A stretch of DNA of 64,000 nucleotides from Bdellovibrio sp. 28-41-41 (GTDB taxonomy: Bacteria > Bdellovibrionota > Bdellovibrionia > Bdellovibrionales > Bdellovibrionaceae), in NCBI GenBank assembly GCA_002256935.1, contig NCGL01000001.1, forward strand, positions 1-64,000, written 5' to 3'. Positions within the stretch are counted from its first letter, which is position 1; the number at the start of each line of letters is the position of its first letter. The notes beneath the pieces were generated by a model. The model saw nothing but the letters and a program-made list of their open reading frames with translations, did no database searches and was not told where the DNA came from. Below are positions 27,631 through 38,398 of the stretch, piece after piece. The position numbers were made by a program, and so were the translations under genes.

Positions 27631-28166
27631 GTTTAAGCGCAGTTTCCAAACGATATGCAAAGGCGCTTTTTGCTGTTTCTAAAGAAGCAAATTCGCACGT
27701 ACAAACCTTAGCCAGCTTAACTGCTTTGGCTGAAGCAATAAGCACTGCTGAAATTGCAAAATTCTTTCAAGATCCACAAATTGAAAGCTCTAAAAAAACC
27801 CAAGCCGTTGCGGGGACTTTGGATAAAACAAAACTACCCGAAAACGTTAAAAATTTCGTAACGTTGTTAATGAGCCGCAAGCGCTCAGCGGCATTGCCTG
27901 AAATCGCAAAAGCATATGAACAGCTAATGGATGAAGAATCAGGCGTAACTAAAGGCGACGTTTACTCTGCTAAACCTTTAAGTAGCGAAGTGGTGTCTTC
28001 ACTAGAAGCAAAAATATCTACTATTTTGAAAAAGAAAATCGTTTTGAAATTTAAAGAAGATCCAACAGTTATTGGCGGCGTGGTTGCTAAGGTTGGTGGA
28101 TGGACTTTTGACGATAGCTTAGACTTACATTTAAAAAAATTAAAAGAAGAATTACTTAATCACTAA
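27627..28166 (+). CDS. atpH: ATP synthase F1 subunit delta
   Basis: The 179-residue protein has the usual OSCP/delta length. The N-terminal six-helix domain starts with SKRYAKALFAVSKE, and the C-terminal domain has the conserved DPTVIGGVVAKVGGWTFDDSL (around residues 149-170, quoted here in part as GGVVAKVGGWTFDDSL). It caps the alpha3beta3 head and joins it to the b/b' stalk. It lies between atpF and atpA. Confidence 0.93.
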   Translation: MSLSAVSKRYAKALFAVSKEANSHVQTLASLTALAEAISTAEIAKFFQDPQIESSKKTQAVAGTLDKTKLPENVKNFVTLLMSRKRSAALPEIAKAYEQLMDEESGVTKGDVYSAKPLSSEVVSSLEAKISTILKKKIVLKFKEDPTVIGGVVAKVGGWTFDDSLDLHLKKLKEELLNH

Positions 28167-28170
28167 TTAG

Positions 28171-29712
<1,542 letters not shown>

Positions 29713-29727
29713 AGTTGGCAATAAAAT

Positions 29728-30609
29728 ATGGCAAGCCTAAAGGACATTAGGGCGCAAATCGCGTCCACAAAAAATACTCAGCAGATCACGAAAGCTCTAA
29801 AGCTTGTGTCTGCGTCTAAGCTACGAAAGGCGCAAAATAATATCGTTAATATGCGCCCGTATGCTTTGTCGCTAAGACGAGTGATTTCTGACGTCGCTGT
29901 TACTCAAAAAGTAGCGCATCCTTTGATGGGACAACGAACTGAAGTGAACAAAGTTCTAATGGTTGTTCTAACTTCTGATCGCGGTCTTTGCGGCGCATTT
30001 AATACAAACATCAATAAATTCGCAGAAAAATACATCAGAGATAATAAAGCTCGTTTGCAAAAATTAGACTTTATTTTCGTTGGTAAAAAGGGTTTTGAGT
30101 TTTTCCAAAAGAGAAACATCACTCCTTTAGAGAGCATCACTGGTCTTGATAAAGACATTTCATACAAATTAGCTTCGCAAGTGGCTGATCGTTTATTGGG
30201 ATACTTTTTGTCAGGTGAGTACGATGAAGTTCAACTGGTTTACAACGAATTTAAATCAGCGATCTCTCATAACGTTGTTTGCGAAACACTATTGCCGATT
30301 AACTTAGGGTTATCGTCGTTTTCTGATGAAGTGAATACAGCCCGTTTTTCTAAAGACTTGGTTTTCGAACCATCTCCAGAAGAAGTCGTTGAACAACTTT
30401 TGACGAAGCACTTTGGCTTACAGGTCTATCGTTCAATGTCAGAAAGCGTTGCGGCTGAGCACGGCGCTCGTATGACAGCTATGGAAAATGCGTCTAACAA
30501 CGCTAAAGAACTAATTAATAAGATGACATTAACTTACAATAAACTGCGACAAGAGAAAATCACGACGGAATTAATTGAAATCGTCAGTGGTGCGGAAGCT
30601 TTGAAATAA
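29728..30609 (+). CDS. atpG: ATP synthase F1 subunit gamma
   Basis: The 293-residue rotor subunit has the N-terminal coiled-coil helix (IASTKNTQQITKALKLVSASKL), the Rossmann-like middle with TSDRGLCGAFN, and the C-terminal helix TAMENASNNAKELI..LTYNKLRQ. These are the conserved gamma signatures. It lies between atpA and atpD with 15- and 14-base gaps, the standard order. Confidence 0.96.
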   Translation: MASLKDIRAQIASTKNTQQITKALKLVSASKLRKAQNNIVNMRPYALSLRRVISDVAVTQKVAHPLMGQRTEVNKVLMVVLTSDRGLCGAFNTNINKFAEKYIRDNKARLQKLDFIFVGKKGFEFFQKRNITPLESITGLDKDISYKLASQVADRLLGYFLSGEYDEVQLVYNEFKSAISHNVVCETLLPINLGLSSFSDEVNTARFSKDLVFEPSPEEVVEQLLTKHFGLQVYRSMSESVAAEHGARMTAMENASNNAKELINKMTLTYNKLRQEKITTELIEIVSGAEALK

Positions 30610-30623
30610 TTTAAGGAGCATGA

Positions 30624-32027
<1,404 letters not shown>

Positions 32028-32040
32028 TAGGATTATTGAA

Positions 32041-32448
32041 ATGAAAATGACCCTAGTAACTCCAGAAAAAAGAATTCTTACAGGTGCAGACGTTGAGTCT
32101 GTGACTGTACCTGCGTTTCGCGGAGAATTAAATATTCTTGAGGGTCACACGCCTTTAGTTACAACATTAGATACAGGAATTATGCGCTGGAAAGTGAAAG
32201 GATCTGATCGCTTTCAATACGCTGTTATTTCTTGGGGTTACTGCGAAGTTTACCCTAACGGTATCGATATTTTGGCTGAAACTGCGGACCTTCCTGAAGA
32301 TGTAAATTTAACGGATGCACAAAGCTTTATCGACAAAGCAAAAGCCCGCCTAGCGGCTGAATCTTTGAATGATGCCGATTACGCCGATCTTTCTCGCGTT
32401 GTTAAACGTGGAGAGTCGAGTATCGAAGTCACTAAGTTTAAAAATTAA
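32041..32448 (+). CDS. atpC: ATP synthase F1 subunit epsilon
   Basis: The 135-residue protein has the N-terminal beta-sandwich (VTPEKRILTGADVESVTVPAF, GELNILEGHTPLV) and a C-terminal helical hairpin that includes AKARLAAE. Epsilon connects gamma to the c-ring and can inhibit ATP hydrolysis. It ends the F1 operon and its stop overlaps the stop of the convergent glycosidase gene by three bases. Confidence 0.95.
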   Translation: MKMTLVTPEKRILTGADVESVTVPAFRGELNILEGHTPLVTTLDTGIMRWKVKGSDRFQYAVISWGYCEVYPNGIDILAETADLPEDVNLTDAQSFIDKAKARLAAESLNDADYADLSRVVKRGESSIEVTKFKN

Positions 32449-34232
32449 TTTCTGTTATTCGCGGCTGAGTGAAATTGGCCGCGTAAGATCATATTTGTAA
32501 ATTCTGAAATCTTATCTGCTAATAACTCATCTGTCTTAATACTAATTCCATATAAATCTAGAACTGAAAAATAGCGAGCGCGGTTTCGCACCATCGTTGG
32601 GATAGCGTGATTGATAATAACTAATTTCTTGTTATTGAGATCAGCAATTTGGTTGATCACGGCTGCTTGTTGATTGTTTTCTACGGTAATAATGAACAGA
32701 TCGCAATTCGATGTTTTGAAAAACTGAGCCAAAGATTTTGCTGGAGACGTTTTTGGGTAGAAATAACCTTTAAATACATTGGTATCTTTTTTACCAATAA
32801 GAGCGAAGAGTTTTTTCTGATCGGACACCAGACACAGCTGCTTTTTTTCTTCTAACTGCGGCCTAAAAAATACTGAGCGCATTTTTGCATCGAGTACAGA
32901 TTTTAGAAGTTGAGAAACTGGCATAGATTCAACAGTAGTCTTGTTTGCACTAATCTTAATTGTCGGCGTTGCCGGCTGAACGCTAGCAATTGAGCGTGTT
33001 TCGGCGGCAGGCTTTGCATACACAAATTTCTTTAACGTTAAAATGCGGCGTACTTTGTCGTTCACGTCATCAAGGCTTAGTTCTTTTTTAATAATAGCAT
33101 CTTTGATTCGGTTAAATGTTTTAGATTGTTCACTGAATGACCACGACAGCATAACTAAGTCTGAACCGGCTTTTAGCGACTTAAGCGCAGCCTCTGACGG
33201 TGTCACTGTGCTAGACGAAGACTTCATATGAAGATCATCAGTTACGATCACGCCCTGGAAACCAAGTTTTCTTCTTAGAACATCATTCATCAAGTATTTC
33301 GAAAAGGAAGCGGGAAGGCCACTGCTGTCGATACCTTTATAAATCATATGTGACATCATAACAGCGCTGTTAGGACCAATTTTCGCAAAGTCTTTAAACG
33401 GAAGAAAATCATTTCGTTCCATGTCGACCCACGACGAGGAATTGGAAACGACTGTATTGTGGGGATCTAAAGTAGTTGAACCCAAACCTGGGAAATGTTT
33501 TGCTGTAGGAATAACTTTTTGGCTGACGAGCCCTTGAGAGTATGCCATGCCATTTTGGGCCACGCGACCCGGGTCACTGCCAAAAGATCTAAGAGCGATA
33601 AAACTATTAGAATTAAAGTCTGCGACATCTAGTACAGGCGCTAGGTTTAAATTGAAACCAAGTGAGCTCAGCATTTGTCCAGTGTAATAACCATAGTGAT
33701 AGCTAAATTTTGAATCCGTTAAATCACCAAAATGGAAAAGAAACGGCAATTTAGGACTCGTGGTAATACGATTTACATTTCCGCCCTCTTGATCGATCGC
33801 CATCAGCGGAGGAATTCTGAATTTTTCAGTAGAGTAGTTCACGAGGCTTGAATTCAAAACTCTAAGCTGGTCAATAGACACAATATTTCTTTTGAAAATT
33901 AAAAATGACCCAACTCGATTTTGACTGATGTGTTGAGACAGTTTGCTGTCTAGTTTTTCCTGAGGAAAACCAACAAGCAACAACTGTCCAATTTTATCGT
34001 CAATCGACATGCGACTTAAAATCTGTTCAACCGTACTATTTTGGAAAAAATTTGGATCTGGTTTTGCCGCCGCCGGAAAGCGAACCGTCGCATTTGGCGC
34101 GGGGGCAGTACTTGTCAGCAACGCTTTTTGGGTCAATTTTGGGACTTGTGCTGGCACTAAGTTTGGAAAAAAAAGACTTCCAAAGATTAGAAATGTCAAA
34201 GTAGTGGATTTCGAGCTAAGCTTTAAAAGCAT
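32445..34232 (-). CDS. Secreted glycoside hydrolase family 3 (beta-N-acetylhexosaminidase-like)
   Basis: The 595-residue protein has a signal peptide (first ~28 residues, ending VPAQ). The GH3 barrel domain (about residues 70-400) includes IDQEGGNVNRI, the catalytic-loop motif KHFPGLGSTTLDPHN (Asp-x-His dyad as in NagZ) and the nucleophile Asp in GVIVTDDLHM. About 180 further residues form a second domain of GH3-C character. NagZ of E. coli is cytoplasmic and about 340 residues, so this exported, longer enzyme probably acts on peptidoglycan or chitin-type sugars outside the cytoplasm. The substrate is inference. Its start is only 20 bases from the divergent next gene. Confidence 0.85.
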   Translation of the reverse strand: MLLKLSSKSTTLTFLIFGSLFFPNLVPAQVPKLTQKALLTSTAPAPNATVRFPAAAKPDPNFFQNSTVEQILSRMSIDDKIGQLLLVGFPQEKLDSKLSQHISQNRVGSFLIFKRNIVSIDQLRVLNSSLVNYSTEKFRIPPLMAIDQEGGNVNRITTSPKLPFLFHFGDLTDSKFSYHYGYYTGQMLSSLGFNLNLAPVLDVADFNSNSFIALRSFGSDPGRVAQNGMAYSQGLVSQKVIPTAKHFPGLGSTTLDPHNTVVSNSSSWVDMERNDFLPFKDFAKIGPNSAVMMSHMIYKGIDSSGLPASFSKYLMNDVLRRKLGFQGVIVTDDLHMKSSSSTVTPSEAALKSLKAGSDLVMLSWSFSEQSKTFNRIKDAIIKKELSLDDVNDKVRRILTLKKFVYAKPAAETRSIASVQPATPTIKISANKTTVESMPVSQLLKSVLDAKMRSVFFRPQLEEKKQLCLVSDQKKLFALIGKKDTNVFKGYFYPKTSPAKSLAQFFKTSNCDLFIITVENNQQAAVINQIADLNNKKLVIINHAIPTMVRNRARYFSVLDLYGISIKTDELLADKISEFTNMILRGQFHSAANNRN

Positions 34233-34252
34233 ACTTACTGATCGGAAAAACC

Positions 34253-35410
34253 ATGGTGAATATGAGTACGGCTGTTAAAAACCAAAGAAATAAAGACCAA
34301 GGTCCTTGGTCAATAGTACTGAGTGTTCTATTGCTGGCGATAGCGTTTCATGCATCAGATACGTATTCTCAAAATGCGCCTGGAACTAAGGCTAAGCCGA
34401 CCGCCAAATCATCCCCTAACATAGAAGAGGCCGATGACAACGTATCTGACGACTCTGAAGAAGACGACGAAGCTCCTGACGTAAATATCGTAGATGAAAA
34501 CGCAGCCGACAATGAGGAAGAAAAACCAGTCGTGGCGGCTCCTGCTGCCAAGCCAGAAGACGCTGTTGAAAACGAAACGTCATTAGAAGCTGGCGACAAT
34601 ATTGAAGATAATGCTCCCGTTGCTGATCAGCCGCCTGTTGAAACAGTTCCGGTTGAACCAATTCCACAGCCTGAGCCATATATTCCAACACCCACGGTCG
34701 AGGCACTGCCACTACATTCAGATAAAACAGTTTCAGAAGCCGATATGGTTGAAGTCATTCCAATGGAAAAAACCGTAGAGGTAGAGCCGTTCAAAGGCTA
34801 CAAACCGTATCGCCAGCGTAGAGCGACTCATGGGCTCATGTTTAACGTGAATGCCGAGAATCTATATTTTCAGGATTACACATCAATTGTTGATCAAAAA
34901 TTATATGAAGAACTTTTTGGTCAGGAAGATTTAACCCTAGTGCAAGTTCAATTAGATTATAAACTAAATTTCTTCTTAGGCTCTCTAGTTGCGGGTGTTG
35001 GCTACGGACAGGGAACGCTGGTGGATGATCGTATTGGAGAAGAGAGATCGCTTACGATCGCTAAAAAATCAGGCCGCGCGCAGTTGTTATTCGATTCTTT
35101 GATGAAAGAACCCTACTTTGTTCCTTACGTTGGATTTAATTTTTGGCAATTTGGGATCACGGAAGAAAACACTACGTTAAGCACTAAGAATTCATACGAT
35201 ACGGGAAATGGCACGTCGTTAACAGTTGGTTTCCTGGTCCAGTTAAACTGGATGGATCCACAAGTAGCCAAGCTGGCCTATTTAGGTGAAGGTCTAGAAA
35301 ATACCTACCTAGATGTGTTTTGGACGCAATATCAAAACACCGACAACGAGCTGGACCCTATTTTTGAAAACGACTTCAACTTTGGTGTTGGTCTAAGAAT
35401 GGAATTTTAG
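34253..35410 (+). CDS. Acidic Pro-rich protein with C-terminal outer-membrane barrel-like domain
   Basis: I do not recognise this 385-residue protein. A signal peptide covers about residues 1-40 (hydrophobic core SIVLSVLLLAIAFHASD). A long, highly acidic Asp/Glu/Pro/Ala region follows (about 45-165), rich in VEP/PVE repeats. A beta-rich domain of alternating aromatic and polar strands then runs to a C-terminal phenylalanine (GVGLRMEF), as expected for an outer-membrane barrel recognised by BamA. ATG at 34253 or 34262 is possible. An acidic, periplasmic or surface-exposed tail on a barrel is the likely layout. Confidence 0.65.
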   Translation: MVNMSTAVKNQRNKDQGPWSIVLSVLLLAIAFHASDTYSQNAPGTKAKPTAKSSPNIEEADDNVSDDSEEDDEAPDVNIVDENAADNEEEKPVVAAPAAKPEDAVENETSLEAGDNIEDNAPVADQPPVETVPVEPIPQPEPYIPTPTVEALPLHSDKTVSEADMVEVIPMEKTVEVEPFKGYKPYRQRRATHGLMFNVNAENLYFQDYTSIVDQKLYEELFGQEDLTLVQVQLDYKLNFFLGSLVAGVGYGQGTLVDDRIGEERSLTIAKKSGRAQLLFDSLMKEPYFVPYVGFNFWQFGITEENTTLSTKNSYDTGNGTSLTVGFLVQLNWMDPQVAKLAYLGEGLENTYLDVFWTQYQNTDNELDPIFENDFNFGVGLRMEF

Positions 35411-35514
35411 TCTAGTATTGCAGGCCACGCCTTTAAAAAAATTCTAAAATTATATTGTCACAGATATCCTATAAGTACGGGCTTTTTAAGGCCTATTATT
35501 ATTTAAGGATTGGT

Positions 35515-36042
35515 ATGAGACTAATAAAATACGGTTTAGTTTTTGGTGTAATTATTTTTGGTTTTACCTATGTGAAAGCAAATAAATCTAGAAACTTTCA
35601 ATACAAAGCTCCGACCAATTTTTTAGTCGAAAGCAATTTGTTCCCCGCGTTTTATCCAACAACGTATAACCATACCGGCGCAGAAAAAATAACTGTGTTG
35701 ATTCCACCTGAAGTTAGATCGACCGTTGGGGTTCCGAAAACAAAAACGGGCGAACTAAATAAAAGCTATCTTCAAGGAAAACTTAATTTCAACGAACAGT
35801 TCGGAATTAAGGATTGGATCATGAATGGTTACAAGTTCACAAATACTAACTACGGGGAGCGCCTGGAAATCAGCGGCAGCTACACAAGTTTTTCAGGTGT
35901 TAAAACTGAATTTGTAGAACATCACTATTTTGGAAAATCGGTCGTTCAATCGATTCACTTATTTTATCCATCGGTCGCGCAAGGCAAAGTCGTTGAGCAA
36001 GCTAAGCTCAGCCTACAAACATTCAATCCGAACATTAATTAG
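35515..36042 (+). CDS. Membrane-anchored protein of unknown function
   Basis: The protein is not recognised. The ATG at 35515 is preferred to the frame start at 35455 because AAGGA lies 5 bases upstream, giving 175 residues. One N-terminal hydrophobic helix (YGLVFGVIIFGFTYVKA) is either an uncleaved anchor or a signal, followed by a soluble beta-rich domain with no cysteine. It lies 7 bases before the large cysteine-rich gene and probably shares its transcript. Confidence 0.6.
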   Translation: MRLIKYGLVFGVIIFGFTYVKANKSRNFQYKAPTNFLVESNLFPAFYPTTYNHTGAEKITVLIPPEVRSTVGVPKTKTGELNKSYLQGKLNFNEQFGIKDWIMNGYKFTNTNYGERLEISGSYTSFSGVKTEFVEHHYFGKSVVQSIHLFYPSVAQGKVVEQAKLSLQTFNPNIN

Positions 36043-36049
36043 GATGAGC

Positions 36050-38380
36050 ATGAAGCAATTTATATACCCGATTACTGCGATATTTCTCTTTCAAACTTTG
36101 TTCAGCACTATGGCTTTTGCTGAACCTCAAGCGGTGGCGAAAACTGCGGCAGCAGGCAAAGAAGCGCCGGTGGTTGCGGCCGTTCCTGAAGCAGATCAAG
36201 CCGGTGAAGACGCTTTAAAAGAAGGTATCGCACCAGGAATTAGCAAAGCTCGATTCGCCGAGATTATGAAGCTCAGAGAAACGAAGCCCTATTCAAGTCT
36301 TTTTGTTCCAGAATCAGCATGTACAGGTAAAGAACAACTGCTCGATGGATTTATTAATGAAGTGGCAACTACAGACGGAAATGGGAACGAGACGACAAGT
36401 AAATACAAAGGTAAGTTAACTGAAAAAGAACTTGAGCTTGGGGATAGAAATTTTGATTTCGATAAACTACAAGACGCCAGATTCAATTCGCAAAATGATG
36501 TTGTAACGAACCTTTGCTTAGATAAATTTGCTGGCCAGGCGCTAGATGAGTGGTTCAATTACTTTGATACAAAAAGTAAAGAATTTGAGTGCGGTCTTGT
36601 TCTAAGTTTAAAAGACGAAAATACGGGTGAGTACGAAGTAAAAGAAGTGCCAGGCGAACACAAAAACACCTGCGATATTCCTTACGGAAATGGAAAGCTT
36701 TATGATTTCTATAAAGCTCAGATGGAAAAACTAAGAGACGTTATAAATTCATTTAATAAGAAATCAGCAGACGCAGATAAAAAATCTCAAGAAGCCGCGG
36801 CGGAAAGAGCTAAAACTCAAGCAACTGTTACCTGTAACGATCCAGCAGGGTGTCCAGGTGCGGGTGCCAAAGATATAAAAGATGCGGCAAAGGGTTTTGA
36901 AAAATACAGTAAAGAATGGTGCTGCCAACGCCTAAGCGAACGATTTGAAGTTCTGGGTTTTACAACTATGAAAGATGTGAAACCAAATGAACGCGTGTGT
37001 AACGAGCTAATTGATAAAGACACGGATGGTGGATACTGCGACGGTTCGTTTTGCATGAAGACGATCGGTGATTGCTTGAAAAATTTCGCGAGTGTTTTCT
37101 TGCGCGATTTCTTCAGCTCGCTAGTTAGTAGTTTTGATGTTCTTGGTTGGGGATCTCAGCTAATGACGATGGTGAAAGAAATTATTTCTAATCCATATGA
37201 AGCCGGAAAAAACATAGTTAAAAACATGTTTGGTTTTGATGGTGACTATATGGGCTGTTTAAATAAAAAATCGCAGTCTCAGTATGTTTGCCAAATGATC
37301 GGTAAATTCGCAGGTAGCAGCGCCGGATTCGCTGCTGGTTTAGGTGGAATTCTTGGTTTGGCGAAAGGCGTGGTTGGTGGCGTGGCCGCTAAGATGAGTA
37401 AAACTCCAGGTGCAAAAATTATTAAACCGGCGCTTAAAGAAGCCGCAAGATCAGGAGCCAGAGCCGCCGCTGTCGGAGCCGTTTGGCCATACTATGCGAC
37501 TCGTGGTGTGCTGAAAGGCGCATGGGGCACGGTTAAGGGGACATGGAAGCATGCGCCAATTTTAGTGAGCAGAGCTGCAAGGACAACAGTGTCGGCGATA
37601 CCTGAAGCGTCTGGTCGCTTGCTTCAGGGCACCAGCAATGTGTTCTTCAAAGGTGAAGGCCCTGCTGCGGTTAAAGGCAGAGAAGCATTAGGAGAAGCGG
37701 CAGCTATCAGATTAGAACGTGCCAAAGAAATCAGAGCGAATGGCCGACCATCAAAAGCGGCCGAGGCAACGGCGGCTAAATTCGATGAACAAATCGGTTC
37801 TATGAAAGCGAGTGTGAAATCGTTGGATGACGAGATTGCGGCGCTTGAAAAACGGAAGATAGAGTTGATGGAAGGCGGGCGAATCGCTCAAGGTAAGCCG
37901 GTCATTAAAGGTAAAAAAGCGTCCGATGAGTTTATAAAAGCAGACTTAAAAATTAAAGAGTTACAAAAAACTAAAGCAGAAGGTGAATCAGCGCTTGAGC
38001 AGATTCAAAAAGCCAAAGAAGCTGAGCTTAAAGGATTGAGTGACAAAGACGCGGCTACTTGGAACCGAACGCGCGTAAATGCAAAAGGCGTCGTTCTGGG
38101 CACGGGAGCAGCGGCAAGCCAGTATCCGAATAACAACAAGCCGGAAGAGAAAAAAGATGGTAAACCTGTAGCCCCTAAATCAGGTGATCCAAAAGTAGCA
38201 GCGCCAGTACAAGGCGTGGGAACGGGAGATGGATTAGCGGCTCCGCCCGCGGGTACTCCGGCAGTAGCGCCAAAAGCTGATGATAAGAAAACAGCGGCAC
38301 CGCCGGCAGCGGCTGGAAAATCGGAAAAAGGTACGGAAAATCCTGAGGGGGATCAACCGGCGCCGCCTCCAGGTTTTTAG
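36050..38380 (+). CDS. Large secreted cysteine-rich protein with glycine-rich hydrophobic segment
   Basis: I do not recognise this 776-residue protein. The start at 36050 is set by AGGA 5 bases upstream and by the signal peptide MKQFIYPITAIFLFQTLFSTMAFA. The long upstream frame overlaps the previous gene and is not used. Residues about 80-350 carry many cysteines (CTGKEQ, EWCCQRL, YCDGSFCMKTIGDCL). Residues about 418-450 form a Gly/Ala-rich hydrophobic stretch (AGFAAGLGGILGLAKGVVGG) that could insert into a membrane. A basic, then coiled-coil, region follows (about 520-670), and a Pro/Ala/Lys-rich tail ends PPPGF. The layout recalls pore-forming or host-interaction proteins, but no family motif was found. 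Confidence 0.7.
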   Translation: MKQFIYPITAIFLFQTLFSTMAFAEPQAVAKTAAAGKEAPVVAAVPEADQAGEDALKEGIAPGISKARFAEIMKLRETKPYSSLFVPESACTGKEQLLDGFINEVATTDGNGNETTSKYKGKLTEKELELGDRNFDFDKLQDARFNSQNDVVTNLCLDKFAGQALDEWFNYFDTKSKEFECGLVLSLKDENTGEYEVKEVPGEHKNTCDIPYGNGKLYDFYKAQMEKLRDVINSFNKKSADADKKSQEAAAERAKTQATVTCNDPAGCPGAGAKDIKDAAKGFEKYSKEWCCQRLSERFEVLGFTTMKDVKPNERVCNELIDKDTDGGYCDGSFCMKTIGDCLKNFASVFLRDFFSSLVSSFDVLGWGSQLMTMVKEIISNPYEAGKNIVKNMFGFDGDYMGCLNKKSQSQYVCQMIGKFAGSSAGFAAGLGGILGLAKGVVGGVAAKMSKTPGAKIIKPALKEAARSGARAAAVGAVWPYYATRGVLKGAWGTVKGTWKHAPILVSRAARTTVSAIPEASGRLLQGTSNVFFKGEGPAAVKGREALGEAAAIRLERAKEIRANGRPSKAAEATAAKFDEQIGSMKASVKSLDDEIAALEKRKIELMEGGRIAQGKPVIKGKKASDEFIKADLKIKELQKTKAEGESALEQIQKAKEAELKGLSDKDAATWNRTRVNAKGVVLGTGAAASQYPNNNKPEEKKDGKPVAPKSGDPKVAAPVQGVGTGDGLAAPPAGTPAVAPKADDKKTAAPPAAAGKSEKGTENPEGDQPAPPPGF

Positions 38381-38398
38381 AGTGTTTCTAGGTTTCTT

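Noticed and set aside
34856..34875. The acidic barrel protein contains ENLYFQ, the recognition core of tobacco etch virus protease.
   Set aside because: It is followed by Asp, which is poorly accepted, and lies in a natural-looking beta strand; there is no vector sequence nearby. Treated as coincidence.
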